This document shows positions 1-9,200 of a stretch of DNA of 29,746 nucleotides, piece by piece. The stretch comes from Echinostoma caproni. Lineage: Eukaryota; Platyhelminthes; Trematoda; Plagiorchiida; Echinostomatidae. The first letter of the stretch is position 1. Each line of letters opens with the position of its first letter. Under the pieces are notes generated by a model that saw only the letters and a program-made list of their open reading frames with translations, did not search any database and was not told the DNA's origin. A program made the position numbers and the translations under genes. The stretch covers positions 11,020 through 40,765 of the forward strand of contig UZAN01039766.1 of NCBI GenBank assembly GCA_900618425.1, written 5' to 3'.

Positions 1-3000
1 ACATCCCACTTAGTGCATCAATATTGGTAACTGGGGACTAGTTAGACAATAATAGCGCCGGTGATTGAAATAACTTGTGGGTGTACATTGGCCAGTCGCG
101 TACTCAAAATAGCAGCAAATATCACTCGACTTTCATTTTGTGAACTCAAATGTTCCACTGTCCGAATTCAATAAATGTTGGTTAATGGCCAAATTTGGAT
201 AAATGCATTCCCAAAAGAGATTGATTCAACATTCATATCACCAAAATTTCATTTTATTTTCAATAAAAGGAAAAAAACAAGAAAACTGTAATTGTCTGAC
301 TAGTCCCACGGAGCACATTTGAAACAGAACACAGAGTGGTGAATCACTTCTTTTTAAGTGAATCGCAGTTAGCTAAATTCATCATAACATATCTCACTAA
401 TTAGGCATAACATTGTCTTGGGAAAAAGTTGTATTACAGATTACTAGAATTGATTTTATCATAAGACCGGAAGTCGGATTCACGATGATCAAACCGTTGT
501 TAGTTCACTTATCTAATAACCAATTTTACTCGGGATATGTGATATGCGTATGTGTTGTGGTGAGGTGGGCCATGGAAGCTTGAGCTCCTGTATAAATTGT
601 TTTGGGTACACCAAAAGATAGTATTTTGCCATTGGTCTTCACACGGGAGTGTGAAATAATTGGGATCGATAGACCAAAATAGTTTGTTTGGATCTGTCCA
701 TAAAATGAACAAACGGAAATTCTGAATATCCTTTTCAATTCGCAATGATTTATGCATCTCTGATGCAAGAGCGGAGCGAAACAGACGCATTACCTTCAGA
801 AATGGGTCGCGGGCTTTGATGAGAGAGGGTGTAGTATTTTTTCACTCATGTTTTGTCACTGGGACGTGATGTGGCACTTATCACAAAGCACGCGGACTGG
901 CACCATAATCCATTTCGAATGTAGTCGGATTCACGTATCTGACCATCACTAACAAAGTGTAACAATCCAACTGATCGCTTAGCAACAAAAAGCACTGTTA
1001 AAAAAAACATTGCATTCAACTAAAAGCGTTTTAGTGTGCGCCAGACTGGCCATGAAAATACTTTCTACAAAGAGCTGCTGTTTCTACTTAAAAACAACGA
1101 ATATTAGTTTCAGATTGCAGCAATGATAACGTACTTTTGTCAATCTTCACAACCCCATATTGTCTTTCACCTATCCTCCTCCGTGATGTCACAATTATAA
1201 TCGGAAATTATTCCAACAGAAAACAGAGTATTTCTTTCAATCTAATACTTACAATAAAGCAGCGCTTTGAATATTATCAATATTCATGCCTGTCTCAAGT
1301 TCGATCAACAGAATTTCTGCGGGCCTTCTATAACTTTACCCAGTTTAGACTAGTTTGTCCCGTGAAAATACAGTTTGACACCGGTGTCCGCTCTGTCATG
1401 TTAATCATTCTTGGGATTCAGTTTGCCAACTTTATCACTTTCATCGAACTGTCCAAAATGTACGTGTATTGACGTTTTGTTTCCCAGCATGCCGTCCAAT
1501 AGTTCTTGTCCATAGATATCTCGCTGTATAAACTCCGTATTCCTTTACCCAACAGTTTCCGGGGCTAATATCAGTTATTGCCCTTCATCGCACGCAGAGG
1601 GTAGTAGATTTTACAATACTCCGCTGGCTCACCGATGGACTGCAACTAGATTAGTTAAGCCTAAACAACAGTATAATGCATGGTACGTCTGCGAACCAAA
1701 AGGCTCAGCCTCATGCAAGTAAAATGCTGAGAATAGTGCTCAGAGATATTCGTGTGGGGTCGATGACTGAGCAGCACTTAACAATGAATGATAAAAAGGT
1801 CCTCAGATAAACGAGATAATCAAGGAAGCAATTTTGTACGACCGGTGAAGCCAGAATGATTGTAACCGGCACTCATGATATTGGACACCCAGTTGAGTGG
1901 TCAAGGCATTTGATCATGTAGTTCTGAGTTCAGTTCTTCTATCTTCAGGTTACAGATCCCATTATTTTTACGTCAAATCTACTTGAAGGGTCCATTGTGG
2001 ACAAAACACACCGGGCTTTTCATTCCGCAATAGAGATTAATTTTAATATAGACAAGTTCAGATTACTGCTATCCATTTCACTCCTTATGGGATACCAGAG
2101 AGGATGAAGAATAAGTATTTTCATCCCAAGTTAATGATTTCAGTGCAACATTGTAGTGCCACTGATTGAGGTTAAACGAAAAGGCAGCCATCGGAGTGCC
2201 TCACGGATCATCACCGAAGATTCCGAAGGATATGGGGCTTCAATAGCCTCAATTTTCCTGAGCCCCTGGTTCACACACTCTTCGATCGGTTGTACTACGC
2301 TCGTGCTCGTTGTCAAATAATATATTATTGGGTTTGGATTATCTCTATATCAAAGCAAAGCGTGTCCAGCATCTAAACTTATTCTCGTCAGGACATGCTC
2401 CGATTGAAAGTAATAAATTCTGTGCTCCCTACAAATCATGTGTTTTATGAGACCCATGAATGCGACTGAATCGCGACGGCACCTCTTCTGCTAAGGTGTA
2501 TGTACCATTATTTATTCACACGCCCTTCGCAAAGCTCTCGGATTGCTTGTCCATTCTCGAAAGACGCATTAAATTGAAAACGGGTGGTGTATATAGCAAA
2601 CCTGGTTGAATCAAAAAGCCGGTAACGCGCTCATGCCAATAGATAGTATCGATTACTACAGACAGATAGGTAGGAAAGTAAAACGATATTAATCAATCTG
2701 AAAAATGCATTGCCTGCTTCTTCGTTTGTTGCCAATCCGAGATTCTTCAGTCAAAAACGTACAATCATAAATAAGGTGCACATGTCCCACTCATGCTCTC
2801 AGACGGACATCTCTGTTTTCTTTTGTTTCTAAATTCCTTTCTTCCATTATTAGATGAAAATCTTCATTTTCTGGAAACATTAATCTTGTGAGCAATTTCC
2901 CTCTGTTTCCGTTTGGTTCATCAGACCTGTCGCAGTTTCCTACTAGAGGCAGTTCTGCGCTAGACTGGGTTATCACAAATGGTTCGAGCTTGTTTCTTTT

Positions 3001-3510
3001 CGAACTAATGGTCCTCAGTTGCTACTAGTGACAATTATGGTCTTCTTAATAAATCAAAGGTGTACTCCTGCATAGTTTATCAAATATTAATACGTTTTAT
3101 TCAGATAAAACGTAATAAACGGGAATTTTCACCCAGTCATGTCTCTGTTATCAGCTGCTCTATTGCGACTGTTCAGTACGGATCTGGCTCTTTTACACTG
3201 ATTTCTAAATGTGTCAGTCTTTTCACTGAAACGATGAAATTGATCTTTCATTTGTACTACCGCAAGAAAATCCTAGTTATTTTCCACGGTGGAATTACCT
3301 CGCATTTGTTGAAATCATATGGAAGACCCAGGGAATGAGCTTACAGCTCTCGCCATGAATCAGTTTGGAGTGGCACTTGAGTGCCACATTTCTCTTGGCA
3401 CGTTTACACTTCCAGTTCACCAATCAGACGATTATTTCCACGAACATCAAAGATAAACCGCCTATTTCTACCTTTTCTATGATTATCTACTCATTTTTTT
3501 GTTTGTTTAT
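1..3510. other. Gene-free stretch, no recognised element
   Basis: I read both strands and recognised no protein family, RNA gene or repeat copy. Open frames reach about 111 codons (1137-1472 on the plus strand), which is within chance for this base composition, and their translations show no domain. A CT-rich tract ending in CAG at about 1940 is followed by 53 open codons, but they carry no recognisable motif. It is probably intergenic or intronic DNA. Confidence 0.5.
3370..3387. repeat. Short perfect hairpin upstream of the Penelope fragment
   Basis: GTGGCACT and AGTGCCAC form an 8-bp inverted repeat around a two-base centre. It lies about 130 bases upstream of the Penelope-like fragment. 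No function can be assigned; a chance palindrome is possible. Confidence 0.35.
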
Positions 3511-3519
3511 TTTTGTCAG

Positions 3520-3776
3520 GTAGAACCATCAGGCAATTTTCCAAGAGGATGAAGGAACATAAGCCAGTCGGGTTAACTAATTGGGATAGGAAAACCATCT
3601 CAAGTGCCATTGTGGAACACCTCGCAAATACGGGACATACTGTGAGTGAAGATGCTTTCAAGGTGATCTACCGGGTGCCTCCTTATCCAGCTAAGGCTGT
3701 TCGTCAAGAACATTTAACGACAGCTGAGGCAGTAACCATCCGTCTGTTTAAGCCATCGTTTTGTTCCCCAAAGTGA
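3520..3776 (+). mobile_element. Penelope-like element, GIY-YIG endonuclease end (5'-truncated relic)
   Basis: The frame encodes the C-terminal GIY-YIG nuclease domain typical of Penelope-like retroelements. It starts within the YIG/YVG motif (GRT), followed by the conserved R..KEH block, then SSAIVEHLANTGH, then a VIYRV strand, then an EA..IRLFKPSFC block before a TGA stop. In intact elements this domain nicks target DNA and follows a reverse transcriptase; no RT is visible upstream, so only the last 85 or so codons survive. The fragment begins exactly after a T-rich tract ending in CAG, which looks like a 3' splice site. Penelope elements are known to keep introns, so this may be an old exon boundary rather than a random break. 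After the TGA another frame stays open to 3898 and may continue the original C-terminus. Confidence 0.85.
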
Positions 3777-3898
3777 TTTGTGAGGCACTTCAACTGCCGC
3801 GTCCACGCAGTGAATTCAGTCGCATGGCTGAAGCTGACGCTTTCCATGACCCCTTGAACATTTCGATTGACCCCGTACCCCAAACAAGTGATGGTTAA

Positions 3899-4610
3899 CC
3901 TTGGCTCGGATCTGACTGTCATGTGACACATACCTATTCCCATCCACCCACCACCGCACTTTTCTTTGTCAACCCCACACAAACAACTAACTATATCTAC
4001 CAACCCAATCCACACACGTCAAACGTTATGCAAATGTGGTATGCCTGATAGCTATTTGTACAACTGTATTAGACAGATGAGGAAGTTATCGAACACAAGA
4101 TTTTTCGTTAATACGTGTTTTATTCTCTTCAATGTTACAATGAGAATCTTCAATGAAGTGACCTCCTTTTCTTCTGTGCAATAATTCTCCCACCGGCGCT
4201 CTTGAACTTTGGAACAGTCTCCGTTGCGTTGTTCTTTACTATTCGTGTCCATTTGATTCCATTCCCTGATAGATACTCCTTCTTAAACTTGGGTCCTTTT
4301 CACTAACAGGGAACTACTGATGTGCCTTTCACAGACTGGGTCTGACACACCAAACTGGACAGGAGTAGACCAAAACTTATTGCCAATATTTCCGATGTAC
4401 TACAAGGTGCTATTCTATCTCCGTAACATTTATTCTGCTTCCATCAGTGGTATTTTGGTCTCACCGCGTGCACATATACAAAAGTGACGTTGTTTTGTGT
4501 CAGACAATTTCCTCTTTTTCGGAATGTGATTTGCTCACTGGAAATCCTTCCCGATTTCTACAGTTTTTCAACCGATTTGGACTTGGTCTTTACACATTCA
4601 GGTACCTAAA
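3899..4610. other. No gene recognised; flank between two element fragments
   Basis: The first 120 bases are rich in CCAC/CACAC and may be the 3' untranslated part of the Penelope fragment. The rest shows only short open frames. The last part could belong to the LINE copy that is recognisable from 4611, but no motif supports this. Confidence 0.4.
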
Positions 4611-4910
4611 GTGAACGCTCAATCTTTCCCACCTCAGGTTTCCAAGGGATTCTACCAACCTGAACTGTACCCTGGTTCTAGAGTGACTTCTGTCAAGCGC
4701 CTTGGTGTTACCATCGACAGTAATCTTCGGTGGTACACAGATTATTCTTGCAATCCTAGTCTATATGAATTCCATATCTGCTTCTTGACTCCGCTCTCAA
4801 CATTCCAGTCTTCCTTCTGCTCTCTTATATAAATGGGCAGATAAAAGACAGCAACCAAAAACACCGCACAAAGGTGCATGGTTAACTATTGTAGAAACTG
4901 AAACTGAAAT
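4611..4910 (+). mobile_element. CR1/Jockey-like LINE, internally deleted 3' end
   Basis: The frame from about 4683 reads VTSVKRLGVTIDSNLRW, the conserved block after the RT catalytic core of CR1/Jockey-type LINEs. It then jumps within about 20 codons to a C-terminal segment (LSTFQSSFCSLI) and the 3' end of the element. From 4831 the DNA matches two other copies in this window (8394-8500 and 9028-9200, opposite strand): AAATGGGCAG, AAAAGACAGCAAC, then a stretch around CGCACAAAGGTGCA, ending in a GAAACT hexamer repeat at 4894-4910. The thumb region expected between these parts is missing, so this is an internally deleted, dead copy. Assignment to the CR1/Jockey group is by motif memory and not by alignment. 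Confidence 0.75.
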
Positions 4911-5487
4911 TCCTCCACTCCTCCGTCCCGTAGCTTCCTCATGTTTCTCTTTGGTTGCTCATTCTATACATAAGACTGTTTTTATTTGACCAGTATGTTT
5001 TCGCAATCCAACTCATTCTCTACACGTTTAAAAACACTGAATTCAATCCACTCTCGAATACTGCAATCATCTGTGGAGTGACACTTTGTCATGCTCTGTC
5101 TCACTATTCAGTTAAGTTTATTGAAATTCATGAATTCATCTTATCCACAACTCCTCTACTGCATCAAAACTTGCAATCAATAACCCATCATTGGATAGTC
5201 ATTTCACCATTCTTTTTCACTATCACTACTTTGGCTTTTATTATTGCTTTCACCATAAACTATCAACTAGAAAAAGAATTGGCAGGTGAGGACTACATGG
5301 TTCAGTGCAGTTCTTGAATTCAGTTCCACCTTCCATCCTCTCAAGTCTTTGAACTTTATAAAAGACTATCTTTCGATAGTCCATGTATCTTATAACAGCG
5401 TTGTGACTTGGTGAGTGTAACAGCATTGATTACGGCCATTGACCCTTGTCGAATTCCATCAACCCGACAAGGTCTTCCAGAGGAGGA
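4911..5487. other. No recognised gene; one hydrophobic open frame
   Basis: An open frame of 120 codons (4955-5317, plus strand) translates to a hydrophobic, Ile/Phe/Thr-rich peptide with no recognisable domain. An open frame of this size is expected a few times by chance in 30 kb of this composition. Upstream in the same stretch is the flank of the LINE tail. I would not call a gene. Confidence 0.4.
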
Positions 5488-5595
5488 GAATGAACCAACC
5501 GACCGGTGACCGGCTTATCTGGAACAATACTGCTGCCTTGTAGCTCGCGCTTGGTTGCGTAAAGGCTAGAGTGCATCCTCGAACAAGACCTACTC
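5488..5595 (+). mobile_element. Diverged RTE-type LINE 5' leader fragment
   Basis: This block aligns by eye with 28637-28740, the leader in front of the RTE endonuclease frame at the window end. Shared landmarks in the same order are ATGAACC (5490 and 28638), CGGT.ACCGGCT, CAAT.CT.C, TCGC.CTT.GTTG.G.AA.GG.TAGA, and CCTCGAACAA (5577 and 28727). The intervals match to within a few bases. No endonuclease coding follows here, so only a piece of leader is present. Divergence from the other copy is high, suggesting age. Confidence 0.65.
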
Positions 5596-5908
5596 TGGAC
5601 TGGAAGACCGAGTAGTACAACAGCCCACAATGCAAACAATGAACTTCAACTTAATCAATACCTCGCTCTTTCAGTTCTCGCGCATGAAAAAACGCTTTAC
5701 ATCGTGCACATCTTCCTATTCTCCAGCTTTTCCTCCACCGCATATTCACGCCCCTCAAACATTCCATTATTATCAATATCTTGAGACAGTCGTATTACCA
5801 GTTGTGCCTCCGATGGAAATCCTGTCGCTTTTCTCTCGCGCCCTGCCTCGAATAGCGTTCAAGTCTCACCGAATCCTCCTCCCGGTAACTTGCGCATCAG
5901 ATGATGGG

Positions 5909-6070
5909 TGGCGGTGGTTAAACGGTTAAGGTCACTAACTTATCGTATAGGAAAGTGTGCGCTTGAATCGTACCAGCGTCGCCTGACTTCCCCTTGTCAA
6001 TGTCCCATAGCAGATCTTTGATTGGCCGTCTCGCCCTTCCTGAAAAACTGTTTGTACAATCATGTATTCA
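5909..6070 (+). repeat. tRNA-like SINE candidate with A and B boxes
   Basis: TGGTTAAACGG at 5915-5925 fits the RNA polymerase III A box, including the invariant A and GG of a tRNA D-loop. GCTTGAATCGT at 5961-5971 resembles the B box and sits in a T-arm-like hairpin: GTGCG, a seven-base loop CTTGAAT, then CGTAC, with one G.T pair. GGCGGTG before the A box can pair with CGTCGCC after the T arm. The anticodon arm is not convincing, and no second copy is in the window. Downstream (5981-6070) is a pyrimidine-rich body. This suggests a tRNA-derived SINE more than a working tRNA; the 3' limit is a guess. Confidence 0.5.
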
Positions 6071-6609
6071 ACAAAAAGGAAGTAAATAAAGAGGCAACAA
6101 AAAGTTGCACTGGAACGAGAAGTGGTATAGTACACGGCATAATGGAAGATAGCAACGGTGAGAGCGCGGAGGGCAGAATCCTCATTAATCAAAGTGGATG
6201 ATCCATAATTGAATTGAAAGCAAATATTTACTTCTAATTATTAACGACCAGTGATGGTTAAATGAGATGCTGGCTCTATCAGCACTGATTTCATGGCTGG
6301 CATGCGTAATTTTTACAGGCGTAGATAAAGTTTTTATGCAGTAAGCAAGGAAAAAGGGTGTACCAATATATGATCTCTGCTATTCTTTAAACTAGACACC
6401 AAAGACAAAGAAGTGAAACTAATGGATTGTTAAGTGTGATATTTACCGGAGCGTTTACACAATGTGTGATCGTTAGACTCGTTTATACAGCGCTGATTTC
6501 CAAGCCATTTGAATGAAACAAGTGTTATATCATGAACTGTTCCACAAAATAATAGTACATATTTAGACACATTCGAAAACCAAGCATTAGTGAAAGCATG
6601 ATGAATGTG
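6071..6609. other. Probable ZFYVE1 intron, no other feature
   Basis: AT-rich sequence directly downstream of the ZFYVE1 exon on the minus strand. No second FYVE finger (tryptophan-Pro-Asp block or HHCRACG) is encoded here. A small hairpin GCAAC-aaaaa-GTTGC lies near 6093-6107. It is most simply intron of the ZFYVE1-like gene. Confidence 0.5.
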
Positions 6610-6615
6610 ACTCAC
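6610..6615 (-). other. 5' splice site (GTGAGT) of the ZFYVE1-like exon
   Basis: On the minus strand the coding sequence for VRVCD is followed by GA and then GTGAGT, an excellent donor. Without splicing the frame stops at once (TGA). The two leftover bases GA make Glu or Asp with the next exon, fitting the family pattern CD.C, in which the last zinc-binding Cys follows. Confidence 0.85.
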
Positions 6616-7253
6616 TCATCACAGACGCGAACTGGTGCGGGACCAAAGCCGGGGACAGGGATACTGCTGGCCGAACAAGCACCGCACACACCGCGACCGC
6701 ATGCTCGACAATGATGTTTGGCTATGTCTACAATTGGGGTTTGGCTACCGGGAACTGAATGACGCGGCGCACTACGGCGGCTTTGTTCTACGTCGTCCTC
6801 GTTCTTTTTAACCGCAGAGGTAGATTTAGGTCTGGACTGGCCAATCATATCATCTTCCTGGTCGGACAGACTGGTTAGGGTGGAGGTGCGGGGAAGCAAA
6901 ACAGTACCTCGTTTTGGCTGTTTGCGACCAGCCGAGCTGGTTGGAGGTCGGGAATTAATATCTGGAGTCTCATATCGAGTGCTTGTTCGATGTTCACCAG
7001 CTGGTTCGACGGCCGGTTTTGTTCGTCCAGGGGTCAGCATGGAATCAGGGATACCATCCGCTAAAGGATCTGGAAACTCGAATTTGCACAGAGCACAAAC
7101 TCGAATAGAGGAATTTGGTTCCCAGTGCTCTGGAGCTAGGCCGTCCGCGACCAAATCGCCCAGGACGCGCAGTGGTGGGCCAGCTAAACCTGTGACCTGT
7201 TTAGACATAGTAGTCATACCGTCGACGAGGATTTGACTGAATGGATGTATCCC
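6616..7253 (-). CDS. ZFYVE1: ZFYVE1/DFCP1-like double-FYVE protein, internal exon with first FYVE finger
   Basis: DFCP1 binds PI3P on ER and Golgi membranes and marks omegasomes, where autophagosomes form; it has two tandem FYVE fingers. This exon reads, counting from the Met at 7217: LVDGMTTMSKQV and a linker, APEHWEPNSSI (residues 28-38), the Cys pair C41/C44, a long spacer, KHHCRACG (C170, C173), C178/C181, then PVPGFGPAPVRVCD with C199. The order and wording (AP.YW.PNS.I, HHCRACG, GPAPVRVCD) match the first FYVE of the vertebrate protein closely. The eighth ligand must come from the next exon. The open frame extends upstream of that Met to a strong acceptor at 7254, so the Met is not the start. 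The spacer between ligand pairs is 125 residues instead of about 12, rich in Ser, Thr, Pro, Arg and Glu. Upstream ATPase-like exons and the second FYVE lie outside the recognised sequence. Confidence 0.9.
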
Positions 7254-7283
7254 CTAGTGATGGAAAGTGAAATGCAAAACAAA
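7254..7283 (-). other. 3' splice site of the ZFYVE1-like exon
   Basis: The minus strand reads a pyrimidine-rich tract (TTTGTTTTGC, CATTTCACTTTCC) ending in ATCACTAG just before GGGATACATCC. The TAG is also an in-frame stop for the ZFYVE1 frame, so coding must begin at 7253. The peptide thus gained (FSQILVDGM) aligns with the family sequence before the first FYVE finger. Confidence 0.8.
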
Positions 7284-8393
7284 GGCTGGTAAACCACTAA
7301 AGGGATCACAACGAACTGTTTTGATGCAGGAACGGATGAATAAAATGCAATCAAACTGATTTTTACAGTGAAGGAGAGTGCGGAACAAAGTATCCTAGTT
7401 GTCTAGCCACGGATGGTGTGCAAAACCTTTTGGTTTTGTTTATAATTGTGCCAGGTACAAAAATGCATGAGTACTCTAAGAATATACAAGTCGTTGTCCA
7501 ATATATCGATTATGAATCATGGACTGTGCTGCTTGACCGGACCGACTGCCAACAAGAAACAACCACCATGGGCCATATCAAGACCGATCTGCGCCTTCAG
7601 ATCCCGACTGTGTCCAATCTGCGAGACGTCAGCGAGGCTTAATTGGTAAATTTGTACGAAGACACTAACCCTCGAGCTGTCTACGCTAAGCAAGTTACCA
7701 TCATATGAAGCATGTCATAATGAGTTGTTCCTTTTGCGGCGAATGTGCATCAACATCTTCCATGGGAAGCCCGCTGAGAAACGCACTCAATATGTGAAGA
7801 CAAAGAGACTAGGTTTAGTAATCGGAATAGTATTGAATTTAGGAATACGAGAATCCGTACTGTACTGCCCACAACTGAATCGGCTCGAACCCGAACTGCG
7901 GACACCAATGAAATACACGAGGAATTGATAGCAGCAAATGCTTATGTTTATTGATAGAATTAGAGCATATGTTATAGAAGGTAATAGCTCATATGATTGG
8001 TTGAAGAGCCGTCGTCCAATTACGTAGCCGTTTGCGCCGACGCATCATATGTACTAACTCGTATGTCACGTTCGCCCAGTGTACCATTGGTCGAGCTTCC
8101 TGAACGGTGATTGGATGACATGAAACTGTACCTAGTCGTGCATGGATTACGGTGACGGAAGTCTGGATCACCACACTAAGACTAAGTGGGAAAGGCCCAC
8201 TCAAATTAAGCGAACTCGGTATACCACAACAAAATCAAGTTCAAGAGTTACTTTCTTAATAGCGAAGCTCACAAACTAGTCGTAGTGACAGGTAAGAAGA
8301 GACAGGACCGTATACAACATCCGTAATCTACACGTAAGAATCGAACACAATTCCATAGAAAAGAATGAGTTTAGCTGGCACTGATTAAAAGTA
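7284..8393. other. No gene recognised; probable ZFYVE1 intron
   Basis: Short open frames on both strands (up to about 74 codons) carry no recognisable domain. This is the region upstream of the ZFYVE1 exon on its own strand, so it is most likely intron. No ATPase-like exon of the family was found here. Confidence 0.45.
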
Positions 8394-8500
8394 TTTTTCA
8401 GTTTCAGTTTTTGCAACCATTAGCCATTCACTTCCGTGGGCCGGTTTTCTGTTGCTGTCTTTTGGCCGCCCATTTGGATAAAAGAGCAAGATGAAGGTTG
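8394..8500 (-). mobile_element. CR1-like LINE 3' terminus (copy 2)
   Basis: On the minus strand the sequence reads CTCTTTTATCC, AAATGGGCGGCCAAAAGACAG, then CCGGCCCACGGAAGTG and ends in AAACTGAAACTGAAA. The order and spacing match 4820-4910 and 9028-9120. The encoded end of the LINE protein (KW..KRQQPK in the best frame of the family) is frameshifted here. Only the last 100 or so bases are recognisable, typical of a 5'-truncated LINE insertion. Confidence 0.7.
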
Positions 8501-9027
8501 TTATGTTGAACGCAAATTCAGGCGGACGATAGGGAAATCATATAGACTGTTGTTAAGAGAATAATGAGTAAATGCATGAGCACCACTGTTTGAGACACCC
8601 AGCAATATCACTCAATATCTCGAACCATCGGTGACCATCATCTCGGGGTCCCAAGCCAAGAAGCCTAAAGGGACTTGGGTGTCCCAGTCTCCTGGTTAGG
8701 ATTTGCATACCCTCATGTCAGTTCTTCGTTTGACCGCCCTTAACCTTTTTTCAACCACTGCCTGTCTCGGCAAACAGTTCGCCGTGGGAACCTATTTGAT
8801 GATATTCGTAGCACATGTCCCAACCAGCGTAATCTATGGAGGTCGACTACTTACTCCTAATAGACGATCGGGACTACCTAAAACTCTGCGCCTTACCTCA
8901 GCATTGCTCGTCCGGTTACCCCACCAGACGTAGACAGCGGTGTTTGACCGCCGACAATCTATTTTTATCCTGTTCCCGAAGTGGCCAAGTCTCTGTACCG
9001 TTTAGCAACACTGGCCGAACTGCTGCA
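8501..9027. other. Unassigned, moderately GC-rich stretch between two LINE tails
   Basis: The plus strand from about 8700 to 9020 is richer in GC than its surroundings and has overlapping open frames of 73-76 codons without a known domain. It ends directly at the tail of the next LINE copy. It could be the untranslated part of another retroelement, but I cannot name it. An imperfect hairpin pairs CCCAAG (about 8652) with CTTGGG (about 8674). Confidence 0.35.
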
Positions 9028-9200
9028 GTTTTTCAGTTTCAGTTTCAGTTTGAATAATCATTGCCCGTGCACTTTTGTGCGCCGGTTTCGGTTGTTGCCT
9101 TTTGGCTGCCCATTTGACTGAACAGCAGGCGAAAGACAGGACGGGTGAAAGTAGAACTGAAGAGAAAATCAAGAATTTCAGAGGACTAATGTTGCAAAGA
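9028..9200 (-). mobile_element. CR1-like LINE 3' terminus (copy 3)
   Basis: The minus-strand frame encodes KWAAKRQQPKPAHKSARAM, the C-terminal tail of the LINE protein, and then runs into the hexamer tail (GAAACT)3 at 9028-9051. It matches the copies at 4820-4910 and 8394-8500. This is the best preserved of the three ends: the frame is open through the tail, and about 30 codons upstream (LKFLIFSSVLL..) still read as protein. The RT domain is absent, so it is 5'-truncated. Confidence 0.75.

Noticed and set aside
2891..2930. Minus-strand CTGATGAACC..GGAAAC, another hammerhead-like string
   Set aside because: Stem II would be two base pairs and the flanking stems do not pair.
4955..5317. 120-codon hydrophobic open frame
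   Set aside because: Length is near chance expectation, with no motif and no splice or start context; kept only as a note.
5909..5980. Functional tRNA gene
   Set aside because: The anticodon arm does not fold and the D stem is poor; a SINE or decayed tRNA fits better.
6880..7236. 118-codon plus-strand open frame
   Set aside because: Shadow of the minus-strand ZFYVE1 exon; no domain in the translation.
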